NCBI GenBank assembly: GCA_946886855.1
Contig: CAMPJJ010000159.1
Coordinates: 1-9,405, forward strand
Length of the DNA stretch: 9,405 nucleotides
Direction: 5' to 3'
Origin: an uncultured Roseateles sp.
Lineage (GTDB): Bacteria; Pseudomonadota; Gammaproteobacteria; Burkholderiales; Burkholderiaceae
How positions within the stretch are numbered: the first letter of the stretch is position 1; the number at the start of each line of letters is the position of its first letter. Below the pieces are notes generated by a model, which saw nothing but the letters and a program-made list of their open reading frames with translations, did no database searches and was not told the origin of the DNA. The position numbers and the translations under genes are program-made. Shown piece after piece: positions 1 through 5,202 of this stretch.

Positions 1-198
1 GGCCGGAAGGGGGCTTGGGGTTCGCGGACGCGAGGCCCCATGCCCCGCGGAGAGCCCGCGCCAGGCCTCACGAAGTCGTCTTCCAAACCGCTCTGCATTC
101 GCTTCAGAGCAGCGCGCAGCAAAGTGCCCGCCCGGTGGCTCCCCGCCACTTCATCACGCCCGCCATGGGGCGTTACCAGCTTTCTTTTCAAGAAGGCC
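1..198. other. Gene-free stretch upstream of flagellin 1
   Basis: I see no credible gene here. The frames that are open across it run on into the flagellin coding region in the wrong frame and match nothing I recognise. It holds two small inverted repeats: GCTCTG/CAGAGC (90-95 with 105-110, loop 9) and GTGGC/GCCAC (135-139 with 145-149, loop 5). Neither is followed by a T-run, so neither is a convincing terminator. A perfect TTCTT-TTC-AAGAA inverted repeat lies at 182-194, a few bases before the sigma-28 promoter. Confidence 0.6.
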
Positions 199-226
199 TC
201 AAGTCCATTCCTGGGCGGCCCGATAA
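199..226 (+). promoter_or_regulatory. Sigma-28 (FliA) promoter of flagellin 1
   Basis: The -35 element TCAAGTCC (199-206) and -10 element CCCGATAA (219-226) are separated by 12 bases. The known FliA consensus is about TAAAGTTT-N11-GCCGATAA, so the -10 is nearly perfect and the spacer is one base long. Transcription would begin near 233, giving a leader of about 110 nt. Late flagellar (class 3) control by FliA and its anti-sigma factor FlgM is the expected regulation for a flagellin. Confidence 0.8.
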
Positions 227-267
227 CTGCATCAACGGGTCCGCAATTCAACAGCTGGGGCCACGTG

Positions 268-301
268 GTCCGGCTCAGTCGGACGATCAATCAACCGTCC
301 G
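268..301 (+). promoter_or_regulatory. Mutually exclusive hairpins in the flagellin 1 leader
   Basis: The bases CGGAC (280-284) can pair back with GTCCG (268-272, loop 7), or CGGACG (280-285) can pair forward with CGTCCG (296-301, loop 10). The two structures exclude each other. A further stem AGACC/GGTCT (305-309 with 316-320) sits 9 bases before the ribosome binding site. The pairings are visible in the sequence; a regulatory role is only inferred. Confidence 0.35.
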
Positions 302-329
302 CCGAGACCGCAGAAGGTCTTTGAAATTT

Positions 330-335
330 AAAGGA
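330..335 (+). promoter_or_regulatory. Ribosome binding site of flagellin 1
   Basis: AAAGGA lies 7 bases before the ATG at 343 and fixes that start. A second GGA (338-340) follows directly, so the site also carries paired GGA motifs of the kind bound by CsrA/RsmA. CsrA binding here is a guess. Confidence 0.75.
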
Positions 336-342
336 ATGGATC

Positions 343-1185
343 ATGGCTCAGATCATCAACACCAACCTGCAATCGCTCAACGCCCAGCGCAACCTGTCGT
401 CCTCGCAGTCGTCGCTGTCGGTGTCGATGCAGCGCCTGTCCTCGGGCATGCGCGTCAACTCCGCCAAGGATGACGCGGCCGGCCTGGCGATCGCCGAGCG
501 CATGAACGCCCAGGTCCGCGGCATGAACGTCGCGGTGCGCAACGCCAACGACGGCATCTCCCTGTCGCAGACGGCTGAAGGCGCGCTGTCCAAGGTGGGC
601 GACTCGCTGCAGCGCATGCGTGAACTGGCGGTGCAGGCCCGCAACGCGACGAACACGACGTCCGACCTGGACTCGATCGGCAAGGAATACGCCCAGCTGG
701 GTCAGGAAATCGGCCGCGTCATCGGCGGCACGACCTTCAACGGCAAGTCCATCCTGGGCGACGACGCCGGCACGCAGACCTTCCAGATCGGCGCGAACAC
801 CAGCTCGAACGACACGGTGGACGTGGTCACCAACAACATGACCAACGACGCGACGATCACCGCCGTCACCGGCGGCGCGATCGACAACGCCTCGACGCCC
901 GACGCGCTGAAGACCGTGATCGACAACATCGACGCGGCCATCACCACGGTCAGCGGCCAGCGCGCCATCCTGGGCGCCTCGCAGAACCGCTTCGACGCGA
1001 TCATCTCCAACCTGCAGGTCTCGGTGGAGAACCAGACCGCCGCCCGCAGCCGCATCATGGATGCCGACTTCGCCGCGGAAACCGCCAACCTGAGCCGCGC
1101 GCAGATCCTGCAGCAGGCCGGCAACACGATGGTGGCGCAGGCCAACCAGCTCCCGCAGCAGGTGCTGTCGCTGCTGCGCAGCTGA
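343..1185 (+). CDS. fliC: Flagellin (filament subunit), copy 1
   Basis: This is the major structural protein of the flagellar filament, exported unfolded through the flagellar type III apparatus and polymerised under the FliD cap. The 280-residue product has the conserved N-terminal D0/D1 helices (about residues 1-140, with INTN at 5-8 and a KDDAAGLAIAERM stretch from 42) and the C-terminal D1/D0 region (about 190-280, ending QQVLSLLRS). The central part (about 140-190) is so short that large D2/D3 domains are absent, which is usual for short betaproteobacterial flagellins. The LQRMREL segment (89-95) matches the site that vertebrate TLR5 recognises in beta/gammaproteobacterial flagellins. 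Its own sigma-28 promoter, a good ribosome binding site and a strong terminator indicate a single-gene transcript. A paralogue starts 325 bases downstream. Confidence 0.97.
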   Translation: MAQIINTNLQSLNAQRNLSSSQSSLSVSMQRLSSGMRVNSAKDDAAGLAIAERMNAQVRGMNVAVRNANDGISLSQTAEGALSKVGDSLQRMRELAVQARNATNTTSDLDSIGKEYAQLGQEIGRVIGGTTFNGKSILGDDAGTQTFQIGANTSSNDTVDVVTNNMTNDATITAVTGGAIDNASTPDALKTVIDNIDAAITTVSGQRAILGASQNRFDAIISNLQVSVENQTAARSRIMDADFAAETANLSRAQILQQAGNTMVAQANQLPQQVLSLLRS

Positions 1186-1240
1186 TCCCCGCCGACGATC
1201 GACTCCTCAAGCACCGGCCCTCGCGGCCGGGCCTCCCAAG

Positions 1241-1286
1241 GCTCCGCATCGCCCCTCCCGGGTCCGATGCGGGGCCTTCTTTTATT
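1241..1286 (+). terminator. Rho-independent terminator after flagellin 1
   Basis: An 11-bp stem (1241-1251 with 1265-1275, including CCGCATCG/CGATGCGG and one G-U pair) has a 13-base loop and is followed by TTCTTTTATT (1277-1286). A smaller hairpin CCGGCC/GGCCGG (1214-1219 with 1225-1230) precedes it. The terminator should largely separate flagellin 1 from flagellin 2 transcription. Confidence 0.85.
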
Positions 1287-1300
1287 GGCTCGCTAATGGC
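1285..1300 (+). promoter_or_regulatory. Candidate sigma-54 promoter of flagellin 2
   Basis: TTGGCTCG-CTAA-TGGC matches the sigma-54 consensus TTGGCACG-N4-TTGC at 10 of 12 positions. The essential GG (1287-1288) and GC (1299-1300) are correctly spaced. Transcription would start near 1312 and give a leader of about 200 nt. It begins in the T-run of the preceding terminator, and its -12 element overlaps a GGCGG/CCGCC inverted repeat (1298-1302 with 1308-1312). No sigma-28 site is visible in this gap. A two-mismatch match can arise by chance, so this stays a candidate. Confidence 0.4.
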
Positions 1301-1440
1301 GGGTTTTCCGCCCGTTAATCGGCCAATCGGCGTTGAAGCACGTTTCGCACAATGGGAACCATCGAGCACGTCGTACCGCTCGACCACCGGTCCAACCGGC
1401 AGATCCAAACAATGACTGCGATGGCGCAGCGAGGATCCGC

Positions 1441-1466
1441 GGGTGAGGTCGGGACCCGACCCACCT
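1441..1466 (+). promoter_or_regulatory. Strong hairpin in the flagellin 2 leader
   Basis: GGTG-A-GGTCGG (1442-1452) pairs with CCGACC-CACC (1456-1465) around a three-base loop, leaving only A1446 bulged. This is a 10-bp GC-rich stem ending 45 bases before the flagellin 2 start. It has no T-run, so it is not a classical terminator. It may stabilise or control the mRNA; the role is unknown. Confidence 0.5.
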
Positions 1467-1481
1467 AACCGGGATCGCAGC

Positions 1482-1503
1482 CAGGACAGGATCTCCGCAG
1501 GAG
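1482..1503 (+). promoter_or_regulatory. Ribosome binding site of flagellin 2, with CAGGA repeats
   Basis: AGGAG (1499-1503) lies 7 bases before the ATG at 1511. The pentamer CAGGA occurs three times (1482-1486, 1487-1491, 1498-1502), and the last copy is part of the ribosome binding site. Repeated GGA motifs that include the Shine-Dalgarno sequence are typical of CsrA/RsmA targets. The repeats are seen; CsrA control is inferred. Confidence 0.55.
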
Positions 1504-1510
1504 TGCATCA

Positions 1511-2380
1511 ATGCCACAGACCATCAACACCAACATTGCCTCGCTGAACGCGCAACGCAATCTGAACTCGTCGCAGTCGTCGCTGGCGACCTCGATGCAG
1601 CGCCTGTCGTCGGGCCTGCGGGTGAACTCCGCGAAGGACGACGCCGCCGGCCTGGCGATCGCCGAACGCATGAACTCGCAAGCGCGCGGCATGACGGTGG
1701 CGATGCGCAATGCCAACGACGGCATTTCGCTGTCGCAGACCGCTGAAGGCGCGCTGGGCAAGGTCGCCGATTCGCTGCAACGGATGCGCGAACTGGCGAT
1801 CCAGGCCCGCAACGCGACCAACGCGGACAGCGACAAGGATTCGCTGGACAAGGAATTCGGCGAGCTCGCCAAGGAAATCCAGCGCGTCACCGCGGGGACG
1901 ACCTTCAACGGCAAGTACATCCTCGGCCAGGACGCGTCGACGCCGCAGACCTTCCAGGTCGGCCCGAACACGACGTCCAACGACGAGATCACCGTCACGA
2001 CGCCGAACATGACGGAGGACGCGACGATCACCAACGTCGCCGGCACGGACGCCAACGGCACCGGCCGGTCGGTCATCGATCGCACGGCGGACGCGGCGGC
2101 GATCGCCACCGTCGTGGCCAACATCGATACCGCGCTGGACACCGTCAACAGCCAGCGCGCCACGCTGGGTGCGACGCAGAACCGGTTCGACGCGGTGATC
2201 TCCAACCTGCAGGTGGCCTATGAGAACCAGACCGCCGCCCGCAGCCGGATCATGGACGCCGACTTCGCGGTCGAAACATCGAACCTGAGCCGCGCACAGA
2301 TCCTGCAGCAGGCCGGCAACGCGATGGTCGCGCAAGCCAACCAGTTGCCGCAGCAGGTGCTGTCGCTGCTCAAGGGCTGA
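1511..2380 (+). CDS. fliC: Flagellin (filament subunit), copy 2
   Basis: This second flagellin of 289 residues is a clear paralogue of the one upstream. The N-terminal D0/D1 region (1-140) and C-terminal region (about 205-289, ending QQVLSLLKG) are nearly identical to copy 1. The middle (about 140-200) differs in sequence and is longer, accounting for the 9 extra residues. LQRMREL (89-95) is present here too. It should also be exported with help from FliS and assembled into the filament, either mixed with copy 1 or in a different part of the filament or under different conditions. Unlike copy 1 it lacks a sigma-28 promoter and has a long structured leader. I see no separate terminator between its stop and the fliD promoter, so it may read into fliD. 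Which copy dominates cannot be told from sequence. Confidence 0.96.
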   Translation: MPQTINTNIASLNAQRNLNSSQSSLATSMQRLSSGLRVNSAKDDAAGLAIAERMNSQARGMTVAMRNANDGISLSQTAEGALGKVADSLQRMRELAIQARNATNADSDKDSLDKEFGELAKEIQRVTAGTTFNGKYILGQDASTPQTFQVGPNTTSNDEITVTTPNMTEDATITNVAGTDANGTGRSVIDRTADAAAIATVVANIDTALDTVNSQRATLGATQNRFDAVISNLQVAYENQTAARSRIMDADFAVETSNLSRAQILQQAGNAMVAQANQLPQQVLSLLKG

Positions 2381-2415
2381 TAGGAAAACGCAATCAGATC
2401 GCCCAGGCGCCGTCC

Positions 2416-2442
2416 TAAAGTCGGACCGCCATGGGCCGATAT
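2416..2442 (+). promoter_or_regulatory. Sigma-28 (FliA) promoter of fliD
   Basis: TAAAGTCG (2416-2423), an 11-base spacer and GCCGATAT (2435-2442) match the FliA consensus with correct spacing; this is the best of the set. Transcription would start at about 2449, giving a leader of roughly 95 nt that opens with a large hairpin. Confidence 0.85.
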
Positions 2443-2446
2443 CCAG

Positions 2447-2481
2447 GACAGGGCCTCACGCGACACACGCGAGGCCCTGTC
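2447..2481 (+). promoter_or_regulatory. Large hairpin at the predicted 5' end of the fliD mRNA
   Basis: An 11-bp perfect stem (2447-2457 with 2471-2481; core ACAGGGCCTC/GAGGCCCTGT) carries a further 3-bp inner stem (2460-2462 with 2468-2470). There is no T-run after it. It begins almost exactly where the fliD transcript should start, so it could protect that mRNA from decay. It also lies 67 bases after the flagellin 2 stop and could form the 3' end of read-through flagellin 2 mRNA. Both roles are inferred. Confidence 0.55.
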
Positions 2482-2530
2482 GCGCATGGGACTTCCGTGC
2501 AGGACGCCGGGTCTCGCTGACCAGGATCAC

Positions 2531-2536
2531 AGGGAG
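2531..2536 (+). promoter_or_regulatory. Ribosome binding site of fliD
   Basis: AGGGAG lies 8 bases before the ATG at 2545. The AAGG immediately before the ATG is too close to serve. Confidence 0.7.
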
Positions 2537-2544
2537 TAACAAGG

Positions 2545-4014
2545 ATGGCATCCATCACTTCGGCCGGTCTGGGGAGCGGCCTGGACGTCGAGAGCATCGT
2601 CACGAAGCTGGTCTCGCTCGAGAAACAGCCGATCTCCGATCTCCAGACGCGCACCGATACGATCAAGACGCAGATCTCCGAATACGGAAAGATCAAGAGC
2701 GCCTTCAGCGCGATGCGCGACGCGGCCGCCAAGCTGGCCAATCCCAGCACCTGGGCGGCGCTGACCGCCACGTCGTCCGACACCTCGATGGCCACGGTCA
2801 TCGCCGGCGCCGGCTCGGGCGCGGGCTCCTACGCGCTGAGCGTGACCAACCTGGCCTCGCCGCAATCGCTGTCGAGCAAGGCCTTCACGACGAATTCGAC
2901 CGTCGGCTCGGGGTCGATGACCATCGAGCTGGGCCAGTGGAGCGCCGACAACTCGACCTTCACCGGCAAGAACGGCGCGACCCCGGTGAGCGTCTCCATC
3001 TCGGCCACCGACACGCTGTCCAGCATCCGCGACAAGATCAACGGCTCGGGCGCGGGCGTGCTCGCCTCGGTCGTCACCGACGCCAACGGCCAGCGCCTGG
3101 TGATCCGATCCAAGGACACCGGCGAGGCGAACGGCTTCCGCATCACCACCGCCGACGACGACGGCAACGGATCGGACGCCAGCGGCCTGTCCGCACTGGC
3201 CTATGACCCGACGTCCTCGGTGACGTCGATGACGCAGAACACCGCGGCCAGGAATGCCCACCTGACGGTCAATGGCCTGGCCATCAGCTCCGCCTCCAAC
3301 AACATCGAAGGCGCCGTCGACGGCCTGACGATCAACCTGCTCAAGGGCGGCACCAAGGATCCGTCGGATGCCACCGGCGCGACCATCATTCCCGCGCAGT
3401 CCACGATCACCGTGGGCCAGGACAAGGACAGCGTCAAGAAGGCCATCAACGACTTCGTCACGTCGTACAACAGCCTGATGACCTTGATGCGCAACGACAC
3501 CAAGTATGACGACACGAACAAGACGGCCGGCACGCTGCAGGGCGACAGCACCGCCGTCGGCCTGCAGAGCCAGTTGCGCAACATCACGGCGTCGGGCAGC
3601 ACGCTGGGCGGCCAGTTCGGCCGGCTGTCGGACATCGGCATCGATGTCGGCGCCGATGGCACGATGAAGGTCAACGACACGAAACTGACCAGCGCGCTCG
3701 GCAGCATGGGCGACCTGAAGAACCTCTTCATGGGTGTCGACAGCAGCGACCCGAACAACAACGGCATGGCCACGCGGTGGCGCTCCTTCGCCGACCAGGT
3801 GACCGGCTTCGACGGCTCGATCACGACCCGCACCACCGGCCTGCAGTCGCGCGTGACGGCCAACGGCAAGCGCGTCGACGAGCTCAACGACCGCGCCGAC
3901 GCCTACGAAAAACGCCTGCGCGCGCAGTACACGGCGCTGGACACGCAGATGGCCAAGCTCAACGACCTGCAGAGCTACGTCAACAAGATCACCAGCATGA
4001 TCAGCAGCGGCTGA
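2545..4014 (+). CDS. fliD: Flagellar filament cap protein FliD (hook-associated protein 2)
   Basis: FliD forms the oligomeric cap at the filament tip, where it folds and inserts arriving flagellin subunits. The 489-residue product starts MASITSAGLGSGLDVESIV, the typical FliD N-terminal (D0) sequence, and the FliD_N domain spans about residues 5-105. A flagellin-hook IN motif lies at about 148-190 (SISATDTLSSIRDKIN from 151), with a second typical segment at about 242-266. The FliD_C region covers about 240-480 and ends in a coiled-coil-like stretch (about 440-489) that would form the C-terminal D0 helix. It has its own sigma-28 promoter, a good ribosome binding site and a downstream terminator, so it can form a single-gene unit. 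Its chaperone fliT lies two genes downstream. Length is normal for the family. Confidence 0.97.
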   Translation: MASITSAGLGSGLDVESIVTKLVSLEKQPISDLQTRTDTIKTQISEYGKIKSAFSAMRDAAAKLANPSTWAALTATSSDTSMATVIAGAGSGAGSYALSVTNLASPQSLSSKAFTTNSTVGSGSMTIELGQWSADNSTFTGKNGATPVSVSISATDTLSSIRDKINGSGAGVLASVVTDANGQRLVIRSKDTGEANGFRITTADDDGNGSDASGLSALAYDPTSSVTSMTQNTAARNAHLTVNGLAISSASNNIEGAVDGLTINLLKGGTKDPSDATGATIIPAQSTITVGQDKDSVKKAINDFVTSYNSLMTLMRNDTKYDDTNKTAGTLQGDSTAVGLQSQLRNITASGSTLGGQFGRLSDIGIDVGADGTMKVNDTKLTSALGSMGDLKNLFMGVDSSDPNNNGMATRWRSFADQVTGFDGSITTRTTGLQSRVTANGKRVDELNDRADAYEKRLRAQYTALDTQMAKLNDLQSYVNKITSMISSG

Positions 4015-4089
4015 CGCCGGTCGCGCGGCCGCGGTCGGAACAAGACCGTCGCCACCCCCCTTCTCCGGCGCTTCGAAAAGAGCACCGAC

Positions 4090-4120
4090 AAGCCTCCTCA
4101 CGGAGGCTTTTCCTTTTCTT
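4090..4120 (+). terminator. Rho-independent terminator after fliD
   Basis: AAGCCTCC (4090-4097) pairs with GGAGGCTT (4102-4109) around a TCAC loop, followed by TTTTCCTTTTCTT. It ends the fliD transcript before the separate fliS promoter. Confidence 0.9.
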
Positions 4121-4162
4121 CACGCAGGCAAAATTTCGAGACAAATTCGACACGGGGGAGGC

Positions 4163-4189
4163 TCAAGTCGGGCCGGCGGGGGCCGAAAA
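4163..4189 (+). promoter_or_regulatory. Sigma-28 (FliA) promoter of fliS-fliT
   Basis: TCAAGTCG (4163-4170), an 11-base spacer and GCCGAAAA (4182-4189) fit the FliA pattern. The start would be near 4196, leaving a leader of only about 30 nt. An AT-rich stretch with a near-repeat (AAATTTCGA at 4131, AAATTCGA at 4143) lies just upstream and could act as an UP-like element, which is speculative. Confidence 0.75.
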
Positions 4190-4226
4190 CTGATTCAAGC
4201 ACTTCAGCACACCGCAGCGACAAATC

Positions 4227-4661
4227 ATGTACGGCAACTCCTCCCCCTTCGCCTCCCACGGTCAACGCGCCAGCAGCATGTACAACCGCGTCGGCGTGGA
4301 AACCGACGTGATGACGGCTTCGCCGCACCGCCTCGTGAGCCTGCTGCTGGACGGCGCCTTCGATTCGATGACGCAAGCCATCGGCGCGATCCGCTCCGGC
4401 AATGTCGAAGTGAAGAACCGCAGCCTGAGCCGCGCGGTCCGCATCCTGGACGAAGGCCTGAAAGCGGCCCTGAACCTGGAGTCGGGCGAGCTGGCCCTGG
4501 ACCTGCGCGACCTGTATGCCTACATCTGCACCCGGCTCACCTACGCGAACCTGCGCAGCGACGACGTCGCCGTCGAGGAATGCGTGAAGCTGCTGCAACC
4601 GATCAAGGAGGCCTGGGCCAGCATCGCCCCGGCCGCCGCCGACCAACGCGCCGCGGCCTGA
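4227..4661 (+). CDS. fliS: Flagellin export chaperone FliS
   Basis: FliS is a small cytoplasmic helical chaperone that binds the C-terminal D0 region of flagellin and stops it polymerising before export. The 144-residue product shows the family signature near its N-terminus (YNRVGVETDVMTASPHRLV from residue 18), followed by alpha-helical segments, and ends with an Ala-rich tail that looks disordered. The length is close to the usual 125-145. The ATG at 4227 is chosen because MYGNSS fits family N-termini, but it has no clear Shine-Dalgarno sequence; a shorter start at MYNRVG (4278) cannot be excluded. It lies downstream of the flagellins and fliD, has a sigma-28 promoter, and is 42 bases before fliT, with which it should be co-transcribed. 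Confidence 0.94.
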   Translation: MYGNSSPFASHGQRASSMYNRVGVETDVMTASPHRLVSLLLDGAFDSMTQAIGAIRSGNVEVKNRSLSRAVRILDEGLKAALNLESGELALDLRDLYAYICTRLTYANLRSDDVAVEECVKLLQPIKEAWASIAPAAADQRAAA

Positions 4662-4703
4662 GCCCCGGACTCCGCCCTTCAGCCTGACGACTTGAGAAGT
4701 TCC

Positions 4704-5069
4704 ATGTCCAAGTACACCGCCAAGCCCCAGACCTCCGTCGCCCACGCCGCCCCGACCCCGGACCGCCTCATGAGCACCCAACTGTTGAGCTACTACGAAG
4801 CCATCGAACAAGCGAGCGCCGACATGCTGAGCGCGGCCCGTTCGGGCAACTGGGATGAAGTGGTGAAGCTCGAAGGCGCCTGCGTGCTGCTGATCTCGCA
4901 GCTGAAGCACGCGGCCGCCAGCCAGAACCTGGGTCCGGACGAAGCGCAGCTGAAGACGCGCATCATGCAGCGCATCCTGGTCAACGACGCGGAGATCCGC
5001 CACCTGGCCGAGCCGTGGCTGGAAGACCTGGACCAGCTGATGAAGGGCAAGTCCAAGACGGTCCACTGA
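4704..5069 (+). CDS. fliT: Flagellar chaperone FliT (FliD-binding)
   Basis: This is a 121-residue, mostly helical protein with no signal or membrane segment, consistent with FliT. In enteric bacteria FliT is a cytoplasmic chaperone for the cap protein FliD and also regulates flagellar transcription by binding FlhDC. The core runs from about residue 23 (MSTQLLSYYEAIEQAS) to 115; a WDEVVKLEGAC segment and the helical C-terminal part fit the family, while the first 22 residues look unstructured. FliT sequences diverge widely, so the call rests partly on position directly after fliS. I chose ATG 4704 over the in-frame TTG at 4692; a weak GAGAAG (4694-4699) stands 4 bases before it. ATG 4770 is another possible start. 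I see no terminator after the gene. Confidence 0.82.
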   Translation: MSKYTAKPQTSVAHAAPTPDRLMSTQLLSYYEAIEQASADMLSAARSGNWDEVVKLEGACVLLISQLKHAAASQNLGPDEAQLKTRIMQRILVNDAEIRHLAEPWLEDLDQLMKGKSKTVH

Positions 5070-5179
5070 TCAGTCCGCCGACCGCTCCTCCTCCGACCGC
5101 CCGCGATCCGAGACATCGGTCACGCGACCGGGTGTCGGACGCACGACAGCGCCGCGACCGGCCCCTTGAACGGATGGGG
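5070..5179. other. Gap between fliT and the PilZ gene
   Basis: I find no gene, no sigma-28 site and no T-tailed hairpin here. The hexamer CGACCG recurs several times, which is not surprising at this GC content. A short CCGA-GACA-TCGG inverted repeat is present but too small to interpret. Confidence 0.5.
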
Positions 5180-5195
5180 TTGGCGCGGCGTTTGC
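5180..5195 (+). promoter_or_regulatory. Probable sigma-54 promoter of the PilZ gene
   Basis: TTGGCGCG-GCGT-TTGC matches the sigma-54 consensus TTGGCACG-N4-TTGC at 11 of 12 positions, with GG (5182-5183) and GC (5194-5195) at the required distance. Transcription would start near 5207, just downstream of the first possible ATG (5203). If this is real, the gene needs an enhancer-binding activator, and translation must start further in. I could not identify an activator site. Confidence 0.55.
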
Positions 5196-5202
5196 CTCGG
5201 GG

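Noticed and set aside
15..473. Open frame of 152 codons before and across the start of flagellin 1
   Set aside because: It overlaps the flagellin in another frame, has no recognisable protein features, and has an Arg/Pro/Gln-rich composition typical of shadow frames in GC-rich DNA.
1311..1318. CCCGTTAA as a sigma-28 -10 element for flagellin 2
   Set aside because: It differs from CCCGATAA by one base, but nothing like TCAAG or TAAAG lies 19-20 bases upstream; the nearest resemblance (TAATG, 1294) has the wrong spacing.
1317..1332. Tandem AATCGGCC/AATCGGCG repeat
   Set aside because: Only two 8-base units with one mismatch; no array and no clear role.
1334..1350. GAAGCACG-TTTC-GCAC as a sigma-54 site before flagellin 2
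   Set aside because: The GC dinucleotide is two bases too close to the -24 part.
2527..4101. Long (524 codon) minus-strand open frame across fliD
   Set aside because: It is a shadow of fliD with low-complexity, Arg/Gly/Val-rich composition, no start signal and no family resemblance.
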